Shown: positions 24,001 through 35,646 of the stretch, in pieces
How the letters are laid out: every line of letters begins with the position of its first letter
Position numbering within the stretch: the first letter of the stretch is position 1
Source: Polytrichum commune
Taxonomy: Eukaryota; Streptophyta; Polytrichopsida; Polytrichales; Polytrichaceae
DNA: 64,000 nt
Assembly: GCA_950295325.1 (NCBI GenBank)
Contig: OX485804.1
Location: 9,112,001-9,176,000, forward strand
Direction: 5' to 3'
The notes under the pieces: generated by a model
Database searches by the model: none
The model's input: only the letters and a program-made list of their open reading frames with translations
Told to the model about the DNA's origin: nothing
Program-made: the position numbers and the translations under genes

Positions 24001-25302
24001 CTATAAGTTCCCCTTTAATGCCCAGAAATGTTCCATGAGGTCATTTCTAAGCATGTAGTGTGACCTTTCATGTCCACGTACATAATCTTCAAAGTTTAAT
24101 CCACGTCTCATAGGTCCACGTCTCCACGGTACATGAATGGGTTCTGCATTTATGGGCTTCATTTCCTGATCCCTTTCCTCTTCAATGATCATGTTATGCA
24201 TGATTACACATGCCATAAGAATGTCCTTGATGGTATTCAAGTCCCATTGACGACTTGGATTTTGAATAATTCCCCATCTTGATTGCAAAACACCAAAGCA
24301 TCTCTCCACATCTGTACGTGCAGCCTTTTGCATCTTCGCATAGTACTGTCGTTTCTCTCTTTGAGGATCATGAATTGTTTGTACAAATATAGTCCATTTG
24401 GAATTAATCCCATCCGCTAACAAATAGTAATGTGGATACCTATGACCATTTACTTCAAAACTCATATCTTGGCCATGACCCTTCAAAAAGTTAGCCACCA
24501 AGGGACTACGATCAAGTACATTAATGTCATTGTTTCCCCTAGGCAAACCAAAGAAGGCATGTCATATCCACAAGCTCTGATCTGCAATAACTTCCAATAT
24601 TATTAAGTTTTTGCCCTCCCTATTTTGAAAAGTTACTTGCCATGCAATAGGACAATTCTTCCATTCATAATGCATACAATCCAATGATGCAAACATACCA
24701 GGCCATCCACATTCTGTATTAATTGCTACTTGTTTTTCTAGATCCTCTCAAGTGGATTGTCTAAGGTATGTGCTCTCGTATATAGCCCTAATAGCCCGGA
24801 CAAATCATTTTAATGCTAACATTGATGTGTTCGATGCTAATCGCACATATTCATCAGTTGCATCAGATGTGATGTCATAAGCTAAAGTACGCAATGTTGT
24901 TGTACATTTTTGCAACCCACTCAACCCCAATTGGCCAGTGGCGTCTAGTTTTTGCACAAAATGGGAGTCATAGTTTTGCACACTTTCTAATATTCTTAAA
25001 AACAAACGCTTGGACATTCTAAACCTTTGATGAAACATCCTTGCATCATACATTGGATTTTCAACAAAATAATCCTTCATCAAACTTTCATGCCCCTCAA
25101 TTCTACCCTGTGCAATATTTGGTCTTTTGCCACGTCTTGAACCCCCACGCCTAGGAGGATCAATAGGGCCAAGTTCCAATACTTGATTATGGAGATTGCC
25201 AACTAAACCTAAAACTACATCACAAATATGTTGATCTTCTTCGCGGAGTGTTGTAATCACTTCATGTTGTTCCCTCCTCATTGTCCAATAATCATGATCC
25301 AT
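24001..25302 (-). pseudogene. Harbinger-type DDE transposase, three in-frame UGA stops
   Basis: A single frame runs from the ATG at 25302 to 24001, about 433 codons, near full length for the plant HARBI1-like family. It is interrupted by UGA at 24805-24807, 24748-24750 and 24562-24564, with no frameshift. Recognisable parts are DYFVENPMYDARMFHQRFRM near the N-terminus, ECGWPGMFASLDCMHYEWKN (first catalytic Asp), NNDINVLDRSPL (second Asp), YYLLADGI, DVERCFGVLQSRW (catalytic Glu) and VIMHNMIIEEE. All three DDE residues remain. The UGA at 24562 replaces the conserved Trp of LWIWHAFFG, and the one at 24748 sits where an Arg is usual. Confidence 0.88.
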
Positions 25303-25865
25303 CTTATACTTAGAATAATATACTATACAATAATGTGGCTTTAAGTGTAATTGTTTTATTATTTATTCATTCATTTATTTGTATCCATATTTAGTTGTTT
25401 TTTCATTTTTACTTTTTCAGCTTAAGTTTCACATATATTTACTTTTATTTTTTCAAAGTAAAGTTCATGACTATTTGCTTTTGCATTTTTTTAATAAATA
25501 GGTTTGACATCTCTGACAGTTATATCAATTTATTTTGTCGCATATAACATTCTCAACCTTCGTACCCAATGACCTACCTTGATTGCATTGATTTTTTATT
25601 TCAAAGGTGTAAGAGAGGTTTTGGCGTCAACATGTCAAACGAGGAAGAAGGTGGATCTCAGAGGGCTGAAAATTACTCTCAAAATGAAGAGATCCAAGTT
25701 TGTCGAAGTTGGATGCACATCAACCAGGATCCGATTATGGGAGCCCAACAAAAGAAATCAAAATTTTGGGACAAGATTGAGGATCACTTCAAAGCCACCA
25801 TGTTTCAAAATTTTGGAGTGCCAATTCAACCCCGTGGAAAAGGTAAATCCATTTATCTAGTTAAT

Positions 25866-25867
<2 letters not shown>

Positions 25868-25897
<30 letters not shown>
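25868..25897. repeat. (GA)n microsatellite
   Basis: About 15 GA dinucleotides in the intron of the Harbinger accessory gene. Confidence 0.95.
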
Positions 25898-25899
<2 letters not shown>

Positions 25900-26154
25900 A
25901 TACTTACATAATTAATGATTTATAATAGTTTGTCATGTGTGACTAATTGAACCTTCACTTATATACAACCATAATGTCTCTCATTTTGTTTGCAGGAAGA
26001 AGTAGTCGTTCGTTGGAGGCCAAATTTCGTTCAATAAGAAGGAACACCATGAAGTTTTAAGCGTACATTATCAATATAAGAAAATTAAACGAATCAGGTT
26101 CAAATGAAACTGATGTAATAACTAAGGCCTTAGATTCTTACAGAAGGACGCATG

Positions 26155-26184
<30 letters not shown>
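26155..26184. repeat. A30 tract
   Basis: Thirty consecutive A within the coding part of the Harbinger accessory pseudogene. The frame is preserved across it (codon AAA nine times, then AGT), so it would encode a lysine run. Confidence 0.95.
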
Positions 26185-26191
<7 letters not shown>

Positions 26192-28084
26192 GCATTGTTG
26201 GCCTATAGTGAAAGATCACCCGAAGTTCTTTGACATGGATAAGACTTCAACTCCCAAACTAGGAAAAAAAAATCCAGACTTGAAGATATTCCTTCAACTA
26301 GTTCAGGATTACTTGAAGGTAGGCTTGATTCCACATCATTGAGCAATAAATCCCCACTTCCTTCGGCTCATACACATGGAGGTTTTCCGGAAAGGCCAAT
26401 GGGTTCAAAACAAGCAAAAAAAACAAAGACTGATGAAAACCTAAGGGAATATACTCTAAGACAAACTGTTGCGGCTGCCACCAACTTGTCCACCGATTTG
26501 CCTTATCAAAACAAAATTGCCAATGAGCAAAATGATAGAACAACCGCTCAAACAACTCTCAACATATTTGAATTTGCTCAAAAAACAAATCCATCTTTGG
26601 CAAGTAGGTATCGTGATACATATGTTGGGTTACATATGCAAAAAGAGCTACTACGAGTACAACAAAGGATGGCAAACCAAATTCACGAACAATGACGGAC
26701 TCCACAACAACCTTTAGTTGCACCACCTCCTCAAGGGACACAAGTAGATTCATTAACTCAAGAAGGTGACGAGGAGGAAGGAGAAGATGATGAAGAAGCT
26801 GAAGGAGGGGATGATGAAGAAGATGAATATGCTATAGAAAATTTGTTGTATCATGGGATGCATGATGAAGGGGTAAACTTGGACTTAACAAGTGATATAT
26901 ATGAGTAGCTCGTCATGAAATTAAAATAATTGAGATATTTGTAGTGGTTAGATTCTATTTAGTGTGTAACCTTTAGAATTCTAAATTGAACTCTATGTTG
27001 AAGAAGATAATTTAAAGTAAGGTATAAAATTAATTTTTTGTGGTCGGATCATTAGTAGTCTATACGGTGCTTGTATTTTTTTGTCAATTTTGGGGAAATC
27101 ATAGATATACAGTGTTGCAACTCCAATCACCCTGGTCTCCAATTACCTATGCTAACTGCAATTTTTATGTTAATGCATTTTGAAATGATTCGTAAACAAG
27201 GTATTTTAGGTCTTTTATAGATTATTAAAATATACAGAATAATATTATAGTATTTACTATTAGATAAATTTATTGCCATAAATGTTTTAATTGTTTTAAA
27301 AATTAAACAATATAAAAATCTTATATGGATTGTCTTTATTTTGAAAAAAAATTATTTATAAAAATACTTATTTATATTGAATATATTTATAATTTCTTAG
27401 AGAAAACAGATTATGGGAGTGTGTGATTTGAATTAATTCTTCGGCTATATAGATATTTCAATGAATCTGTCACTTTTTTTTTTTTTTAAATACCCTACAT
27501 ACCCTGTTCTCCCAAGCGTTGCCGATATACTATCAACCCTAAAAGCTCGGATTCTTTACTTGCCTGCCCGAATCCTTAGAGTGGGGCAAATCTTCGAGTA
27601 AATTGGATCGCCTGTCCTATTCCCCCAACACTTCGTCTTATTCTCTCATCGCGTCGAGTTCAGTGCAACTCATGCACTGCAAATCAGCGCAGCACACCAA
27701 TCTGTGAAAATTGGATGTAGAGTAGTTCAGCTCATCCGATTTGCAGATGGGTGGGGTAATCGCGCACTGAACTGAACTACTCTACATCCGATTTTCAGTT
27801 CAGTTTGTGATGGGTGGCAATGCTCTAAGGAAAAAATGTCAAAGGGACCATGAAGTTCAAGGTTCCCAAATATAAATTTTCAAGCCTAATAAATGCACTG
27901 ACATGGTCCAATGGGTTTTGCAGTGAGAGAGGTAAGAGAGTTGGTCTGATAGGAAAAGGGAAGGGCCCATGGCAAAAGATGTTGTTTTAACAAAATTTTA
28001 ATGAAGCTACCCTCTATGAGCTTTAATTATATCATAGCCCATGAGATATACCATTACTACCTTGCCCTACCCCTTGAACCGGCT

Positions 28085-28310
28085 CCCACGTGTTTCACCA
28101 AACAACGTGGCACATCTAAAAATCAAGAATTTGAGTGCAGGTTTGTTTTTTTGCTCTACAAACTGCAATGTTTGGAATTTGGGGGCTTGTAATATACCGT
28201 TGGAAAGGTCTTGCAAAATACCTTTCCAACGGTATATTACATGTTGCAAAATTTCTAAAATTATAGTTTCAAAACGAAAACAAAAATTTGTAGTCGATTA
28301 GTGAGGCCCT
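28085..28310. mobile_element. Degraded hairpin MITE related to the 51-kb CACTA MITE
   Basis: A perfect 19-bp inverted repeat, TAATATACCGTTGGAAAGG at 28190-28208 and its reverse complement at 28221-28239, forms a hairpin core. The core and neighbouring strings (GGGGGCTT, ACATG, CTACAAACTGCAATG) match the centre of the element at 51041-51372. The outer CACTAGTAG ends are not recognisable, so limits are approximate. Confidence 0.6.
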
Positions 28311-28490
28311 GAATTTATGATGAGGCCCTGAATTTTGTAATGAATTCAAAGAATAAAAAAATACAAGTTCAAATATTAAGGTCAAAAAAGATTTGTCAAT
28401 AAAGATCTCTTCTTATTATTTTATATATGAGTTCTCAACAAAACAATAAAGACATCTTGGGGACGACCAATAAAAAAACCCTAAAATTTT

Positions 28491-28530
28491 AAATAAATAA
28501 ATAAACAAACAAACAAACAAACAAACAAAT
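28491..28530. repeat. (AAAT)n/(AAAC)n microsatellite
   Basis: Short AAAT repeats pass into seven AAAC repeats. A separate (TA)n run lies at about 28627-28648. Confidence 0.9.
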
Positions 28531-28648
28531 AATTTGCTACTACTTTTAGGCATTTTTTTGGGTCCACTTTGCCATGCTTACACCTCATGATTATAAATCA
28601 AATAAAAATTAAAGACATTAATTTCAATATATATATATATATATATAC

Positions 28649-29412
28649 ATTTATCAAATAAATCAATTTTTAATCACATTGTTTTGTACTCTCAGATGAC
28701 ATTGTTGTTCAAGATAATGACTTCAATTTGCAAATATTTAAATTCGTCATATATGTTAATATTTAATTTATGCATAAATTTTATTGTCTTCTTTTCACGC
28801 TTGATAAGCTCAAGATACGAAGCAAGGCACAAAACCATCACTACTCTACACATTAATCCACTTACATTAGATCATTAGATTGCATAAGATTGTAGTACAA
28901 ATTTATTGTTTAGCATACATGCAAAAGTTATAACTACAAACAAAACAAGGATGCTTAATTCATGCATCAAAAAGGCAATTAAAACTAGAAATATTCTCCC
29001 TTGTGAATGCTTTCATTCATCATACAAATCTTCTTACGACACCGAAAGGGATTGCATCAATGAAAGCATGAATCAACGACAACAAGAAACAATAATAAAA
29101 ACCTATGACTAAACACAAAAATTTGAACATCTAGAATACAACAAACTTGTAACATTATAAGCTTCATCTGCAAGATCACTAATAATGCCAAAATGTGGTT
29201 GAGTGGACCAACATAAGATGCAGTTGCAAGCACACTTGCGACCATAAATATTGCATTTTGAGCAGTATCGAGATTTTTTTAAGTTGTAATGATTAAATTT
29301 TTTTCCATCATATCGCCATAGATAATCTTCATCAACTTTTTCATAATCCTTTAGAAAAAATAGCATTTTTATTTTTTTTCCACATGTCCATACCAACCTT
29401 TATTAACATTGT
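28649..29412. other. AT-rich spacer with an unrecognised Cys-rich frame
   Basis: Nothing identified with confidence. On the minus strand, 29109-29396 is open for 95 codons with a cysteine cluster (YCSKC, then KCACNCILC) that could be part of a degraded transposon protein, but there is no family match I can defend. Confidence 0.3.
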
Positions 29413-31106
29413 CATACATCATATTTTTTTGTAGGATTTTTTCATGATTATTTTCGATGAATATGTATGTGAAGAGTGCACACATTTGTAAAATAAATCT
29501 CTTTGTATAGGGTTTAGGGCCACAATAAAGACTATACTTACAAATTTATAAGTAAGAAGTAGCTTTAACTATGATTTACAAAACATGATATAAAATAAAA
29601 TACATATCATACAAATTTTTCAAGAACATGAAGCTTCTAATGCATAATGTAGCTTCTATTGCATCAAAATTTTCCTAGTTTATGTATAATATTAATAAAA
29701 TTGACATCTTATAGCTAGATGTATATTGTATCCCCTATTCTTTAACTAAAAATCTAGTGTGCACCCACGAGGGTAAGTAACAACAAATAGTGTGCAACTC
29801 CAAGCGTCGATGAGATAATTATTGCAACACTTTGCATCAAAAAATATTTTTAATTTCTTGAGCCAAAAATGTGATACTTTTTAATGTAATAAAAATTTGA
29901 CAATTATTTCTTTATAAAAAATCCATATTTTATATGCATGTTTTTTCTAGACTTTGTTTAATTTTTATGTATTTTTTGAACTACAATGTACTTTTTTAAA
30001 TGATTTTTTATTACTATGTGAATTGGTTGATTTCTAATTTAATGGCATTGAAATAAAAATTGCACTTCTAATTTTATATTAATTCTCAAGCAACATCAAT
30101 TGTTTTGAAAGAAAATGGTATTCTTATTCATCCTGAGGAAAACATATGCACATTTTTAATAAAAAAATTGATTTTATCTTGAATATTTATTTAATTCTTT
30201 TTCATAAATATTGGGAGACAATTATTTTATGTTGAAATTTAGTTATGTTTAACTTGCCACCCAACCCCGTCATTGGGTTATCTTATGTTCGACCCATAAA
30301 ATCATCTTAAGAATGCAAATGACTATTCAATTAACTTGTTTTAATAAGTTGACTAGTGGGAGATCTCTAATTTCTTTATTCAGTTGGCATCATACATCAT
30401 ATTTTTTTGTAAGATTTTTTAATGATTATTTTCAATGAATTTGTATGTGAAGAGTGCACACATTTGTGAAATAAGTCTCTTTGTATAAAGTTAAGGGCCA
30501 CAATAAAGAGTATACTTATAGCCTTATAAGTAAGAAGTAGCTTTAAACATTCACAAAACATGATATAAAATAAAATACATATCACACAAATTTTTCAAGA
30601 TTTTGAAGCTTATAACGCATAATGTAGCTCCTATTGCATCAAAATTTTCCTAGTTTATGTATAATATTAATAAAATAAAAATCTTATAACTAGATGTATG
30701 TTGTATGCCCAATTGCTTAACTAAAGCTCTAGTGTGCACGAGGGTAAGTAATAACAAATAATGTGCATTTCCAAACCTCCATGAGATAATTATTGCAACA
30801 CTATACTTAAAGAAACTATTTTGATTTCATGAGAAAAAATGTGATAGTTTTTTATGTAATAAAAAATTAACATTTATTTATTTATTAAAAAATCATATTT
30901 TTATGCATGTGTTTTTCAGAATTTTTTAATTTGAATATAATTTTTGAACTAAAATATTTTTGATTAATATGTGACTTATTTGATTTTTTAATTTAGTAGC
31001 ATTGAAATAAAAATATCAATTGTAATTTTATATTAATTCTCAAGCAACATAAGTTTTTTTGAAAAAAAAGGTATTCTTATACCACCATGAAGAAAAACAT
31101 ATGTAC

Positions 31107-31151
<45 letters not shown>

Positions 31152-31346
31152 TTCTTTAAACAAATATTGAGAGACAATTATTTTATGTTGAAATTTAGTT
31201 ATGTTTAACTTATCACCCGGACCCGTCATTGGGTTATCGTATGTTCGACCCATAAAATCATCTTAAGAATGCAAATAACTATTCAATGACCTTGTTTTTA
31301 ATGAGTTGACTAGTGGGGGATCCCTAATTTCTTGTGTCATTCAGCA
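29413..31346 (+). repeat. 978-bp direct tandem duplication
   Basis: 29413-30390 and 30391-31346 are direct copies, alike along their length. Examples are GTGAAGAGTGCACACATTTG, CATAATGTAGCT, TTTTCCTAGTTTATGTATAA, TTAATTCTCAAGCAACAT and CCCGTCATTGGGTTATC in both. The second copy has gained a (TA)n run of about 38 bp at 31108-31146. No coding content was found. Confidence 0.9.
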
Positions 31347-34300
31347 TTCTAATATTTAACAAAGATTACAACTGTACATGGAAAAAATCTTTTGACACAA
31401 TATTCTCTACGTAGTATGGAGTTTGATACATAATATATCCCCACGATGTGTTACCTAGATCATGACTGATATCATTCGTATACGTATTTTTCATATATTT
31501 ATATTTTGCTTTCGGGCTTCTCAATTTTGAATTTCTTAAAAAAACCTCCACAAGTATGGAATCCATTAAAAAACAAGAAGGGATCATTTGGAAAATAAAA
31601 TCATGCATTCATTTATGTATTTCAAGCACGATCATATGGTTAATATCGTTGAAATTGTCCAATCAAATAATACCAATTTTAATCTATTCTACCTCCATCA
31701 AATTTATTGTCCATTAATTTTTGATGCAAAATAATAATAATAATAAATAATAAATATAATATGATGCTGAAATATTATATGATTTATTTCATAATACTTG
31801 AGACACATGTTGGAATAGACATGAGCAATTTGGGCATGTTTTTTTCGTGGATTTCATGAGCATCCTAGTGTGTGCTTCTACAATCCACTTTTTTCAAATT
31901 GGAAATCTTTGCTCTATGCTTCTTGAATGCCTTGTCACGTGGCATGGTATCAATCACCAAGTCACGTCTTGGTTAGTCAATTTTTAGACTAATTAATTTT
32001 GTTGCTTAGTTTATAGACCAAACATTATGTTCATACAACTCTCGGGCTAGTTATCCGGGTTTAAAAAGTTGTTTAGGAGTTATTTTTGTCTAGTGTGACC
32101 TTGTCACCTTTTTGAAGAATTCCACCTCCTTGCCATGGGACTCATTTAATGTTGGGCTTACAGGATTCAAGGCACGGCAACTCCCTTGGCTTGGTATTCT
32201 TGCCAAGTCAAGTCTTGTAGTTGTGAGATAGAGCTTATGGTGTAGGGTTTGCTTCAAGGATGGCGGATTGCCATTGAATAAAGCTTATGATTGCCATTCT
32301 TGGATTCTCCCCGTGTGGAGTGGGAGATAGTTCGCCTTATATCAAGTGAGTCTTGAGGGATGTTATGTTTCTTAAGAGTATGTAATCCCTTTGTTACTTA
32401 GTTTTAAACATATATCTCAATTACTTGGCAAAAAAATTAAATTTTCTAGATTGAGGTACATTTTAAAGGAGTTTTTGAAGTATATCACGAGTGGGAAAGT
32501 GCTCAGAATATGTTTGGGAGGCAAATGTAACTTTCAAGTGGATTGAAGTAACATACATGTATGAGAAATCCACCTCATTTTCGAGTTGTAAGCTTTTTAT
32601 GTTCTTTTATTGCATGTTTTTTTGGTTATGTTTTTCGCATAATGTATTATGTGTAATGATGTGTATTTATACGAGAATCCCCTAAACCATAACCAATCCA
32701 ACGCCTCAATCATAAAGGTAAATAGATGAGAGAAAATAATAACATTTGATAAAGGTAAATGAGCCGAGGTAATTCTACTAGTGCTTCATTTATTTAATAT
32801 GACAGAGAATGGTGACAACAAGGAGGCAACATTGAATTGAACATATTTGTACTCTAAGGTTTCATGATGAGAGAGAGAGAGAGAGAGAGGTGATATTATG
32901 GAATTTAAGGTGTAGTTCCTAAATAAGATAATTAATAATAATTGGTGGTTTTCATATAAGACAATTCTGATTTTTTTTAAAATCATTCCAATTATTTTAA
33001 TTGAGATTGAAATTAATGATTTTGATTATTAAATCATTAACATCATACTTTTGAAGGTTTATTCTTTTGTGGTTTTGGCCAATTTTATGAATGTGGGCTA
33101 ATTGGATATGAATTGATATGTGATTTTAATAAATTAATGGCATATAAAAAATTCTTGAGACTGGATGAAGGGCTAATGCTTTGAGAAACAAATGTCCATT
33201 TTTTGTCGCAAACACGTTGGCCAACATTGTGGATCACGACAATTATGGCATCCGTGGAGGCAAACCCCCTAAGGGAGCTCAACTCCTAGAGAATTCAATT
33301 GGCGACACCATGATTTTGTGAGATCTTTGCACGAAACGGCTAAAGAGAGAAAATAATAATAATCTTCGACTCGTTCCAATACGAGCACTTTAATTCCCAC
33401 CTTTCATACGACAAGCATGCTTTTAATTTTTGGTATCAAAACATGTTAAAATGTCAATCTTTGAATTATGTGTTTGATTTTTTTGTAAATGTTTTTGATT
33501 GTGGAGTTGGGAAGACCATACTTATCCAACTTCCCTTCAAAATCTCCTTAGTTGGCATGATTCCGCAAGTGCAAGATACGAGCGCCCATCATTCAATAAT
33601 TACTTAACAATCACTACTAGCTAGCAAACACATATTGTTCATGGGTATTTTAATGTAATGCATACACCATTCCAACCTCAAGAATAGGAGGTATAAAACA
33701 AAGCAAAGAAAAAAAAAACTGGACAACAGGATGTCGTGGTATGTTCTTCCAACATATTTTGAGATTGCTAAGGTGTTCAAGGTCAGGTTGAGGACTCATA
33801 TTTGTGTTTATATTACGTGAGAGACCTCATTACTATTGAAAAGCGAGTTGGGCATATCTTTTTCTTTTTTTCTTTTTTGAAAAAACACGATAGGAATCCT
33901 AATTGGAATAGTCATTGGGAACATGTAGTTGTGACAAAAAAAACTTTGGAGGACAAACTTAGGTTGTGGTGAAGATACATTGTTCATTAAAAAATTTGTT
34001 AGTATGTTCATATTTTTATGAATGTTTTGCAATTCAGTAAGGTATTTTGTATACATTTCCGATTATTAACTTTGTATTTGCTTCTTGGTACAAAAGTTTG
34101 CCATGTAACCTACACGGCATCATATTTCTAAAACAAGAGTTATTGGAGTATCATATTGTATACACAAAATTAAAATTACCAAAATAAAGGTGGCAAGTCC
34201 ACTCTCTAGTTTGTAATCTTGGAAGAGGGAAAACAGTACACAAGTCCAATTAAAATTGAGAAAGAGGTGGCAGCTTGTGAGAGGTTCATGGAGAAGAAAG

Positions 34301-34486
34301 GTTTGCATCCTCCCCAAATCCATTGTGACACAGACAAAAACACCGAAAACAATCTCCAAGACAAAATGACTACTAAACTTTGCCAATTTCATCCTCCTAG
34401 CTCCATTGAAGTGTCTTTGCTAAACCAATAGGTTAGTGAATAACATTAATTTCATGCCCTCGTGCGAGGGAACTACCGCTCCTATA
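31347..34486. other. AT-rich spacer
   Basis: No gene seen. A (GA)n run lies at about 32869-32890. The stretch 32805-32930 resembles one side of the MITE-like element at 34487-34822 (GTGACAACAAGGAGG, then GGTTTCA.GAT, then GGTGA.ATT..GGA), so it is probably a broken copy of that family. Confidence 0.4.
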
Positions 34487-34822
34487 CACTCTAACCTCCC
34501 TAATATCACGCCTATGGTAACCAAAGTGCACGTGATATTAAGGAGGTCATGACATGGATGCATGATGATAGAGAATTAGTGTAGCATGGGACATTATAAA
34601 ATACCATAAAGTCAACATTGCAATAACGACAATGATGACAATGATGAGATTGTGATGTGTGCAAACGTGTGGATTGAATTCTTTGGTGGATTATTTTAAT
34701 TTCAAAACCCATGATATTTGAGAGGGAAATGTGACAACAAGGAGGGAGATTTAAACTGAGCACATCCGTTCCCTAGGGTTTCAGGATATAAGAGAGGGGG
34801 TGACATTGCGGAGGTTAGAGTG
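34487..34822. mobile_element. MITE-like element, TA-flanked
   Basis: CACTCTAACCTCC at the left and GGAGGTTAGAGTG at the right are exact inverted repeats. The match extends imperfectly inward (AATATCAC against GTGACATT). TA lies immediately outside each end, as expected for Tc1/mariner-type (Stowaway-like) elements, although the terminus is not the usual Stowaway sequence. It is about 336 bp and non-coding. Confidence 0.6.
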
Positions 34823-34869
34823 TATATTGAATCCGTCATCGTTGGTCCTTACCCTTTCCCTTAACATTT

Positions 34870-35338
34870 TTATAGACGAATATCAAGCGGGCTGTGGCCA
34901 AACCAGTATAATGTAGCAAAGGAGCAAGAAGTTCTCAGGATCCATGTCAAAGAGAAAATTACCTTTTCTGATTGATTATGATTCCTGATCTTGTCATTGG
35001 TGTCTTTGAAAGGATGAGCTGCTGCAGTCCACTTGGATTTGTTGACGAGGAAGAAGACATGGTGGTGGTTCCAATAGTTACCAAGGTACAGATACTTCTG
35101 AAATTCCTCCCTCTGGATGCCATTCTGAATGCTTACGAGAATACTTCGAGACAAAAAGCGTGGAGGTAAAATCTGCTTGAACCAATCTGGCATCGATGTA
35201 ATTGTCATCCCAGTGCAAAGATGGCTGTGAAGAAGCTGGCACCTCTTTCTGGAAGCTATGACTCTCAATGGCTCTTTGTAGAAATTTCAGCCTTGACATG
35301 TTGGAGGTCGTCATGGGTTTTAGATTCACACTCATCAT
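34870..35338 (-). other. Possible coding fragment of unknown family
   Basis: Two overlapping minus-strand frames cover this interval. One (ATG at 35338) starts MMSVNLKPMTTSNMSRLKF; the other reads PDWFKQILPPRFLSRSIL, EEFQKYLYLGNYWNHHHVFF, KTAAAHPF-like WTAAAHPFKDTN and ends in AAAAG followed by GTAATT, a fair splice donor. Base composition here is less AT-rich than the spacer. It could be an exon of a separate small gene or an old gene fragment. I recognise no family. Confidence 0.3.
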
Positions 35339-35646
35339 GTCTACTTATATTTCTCGAGGAAGCAGAGAGTGCTGTTGCATTGCATGGACCATGACGACAA
35401 GCCTCTTAATTAGCACACTTGCAAGGGTTATATAATGCTTCCAAGATGGAAGCCAAAAATGCAAGCTACTTTGCAGCTGTGCATAAGATTAATTGACTCT
35501 GTCCCTGTACATGCGTCTGATCTATACATATTTCTGATCTATACCATTGGAGTCTGCACATTTGATGATCCTTCAAAGACATCTCCAATGCTCTCGAAGA
35601 CATCCTTAAAGCCCACCTTATCAAATGGTGCTTTGACTCTAATTAA

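Larger units (their letters stand above)
25632..26908 (+). pseudogene. Harbinger accessory protein (SANT / NAM-associated), broken
   Basis: Exon 1 is 25632-25842 and exon 2 starts at 25996. The N-terminal SANT/trihelix-like domain reads VCRSWMHINQDPI then KKSKFWDKIEDHF; the second exon opens RSSRSLEAKFRSIRRN. Downstream are FLHCWPIVKDHPKFF, PMGSKQAKK and an acidic tail rich in DDEE, ending at TAG 26906-26908. This is the usual second gene of plant PIF/Harbinger elements, thought to help transposase bind DNA and enter the nucleus. Lesions are TAA at 26058-26060, a frame change near 26266 at an A9 run, and TGA at 26693-26695. A 30-A tract (26155-26184) lies inside the reading frame without shifting it. 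Confidence 0.75.
23076..27825. mobile_element. PIF/Harbinger DNA transposon, both ends present
   Basis: The 4,750-bp element starts GGGCATCACCACCCAT and ends with the reverse complement of GAGCATTGCCACCCAT. The arms stay alike further in (CTGAACTG then AAAA). It is flanked by TAA on both sides (23073-23075 and 27826-27828), the 3-bp target duplication expected for this superfamily. It carries the two diverging genes typical of PIF/Harbinger: a DDE transposase (-) and a SANT/NAM-associated protein (+). Both are broken, so this copy is non-autonomous. The right end contains further internal palindromes (GGATGTAGAGTAGTTCAG and its reverse complement around 27713-27790). Confidence 0.9.

Noticed and set aside
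28491-31146. CRISPR-like or satellite array
   Set aside because: The repeats are microsatellites and one two-copy duplication; there are no regularly spaced identical repeats with unique spacers, and the DNA is eukaryotic.
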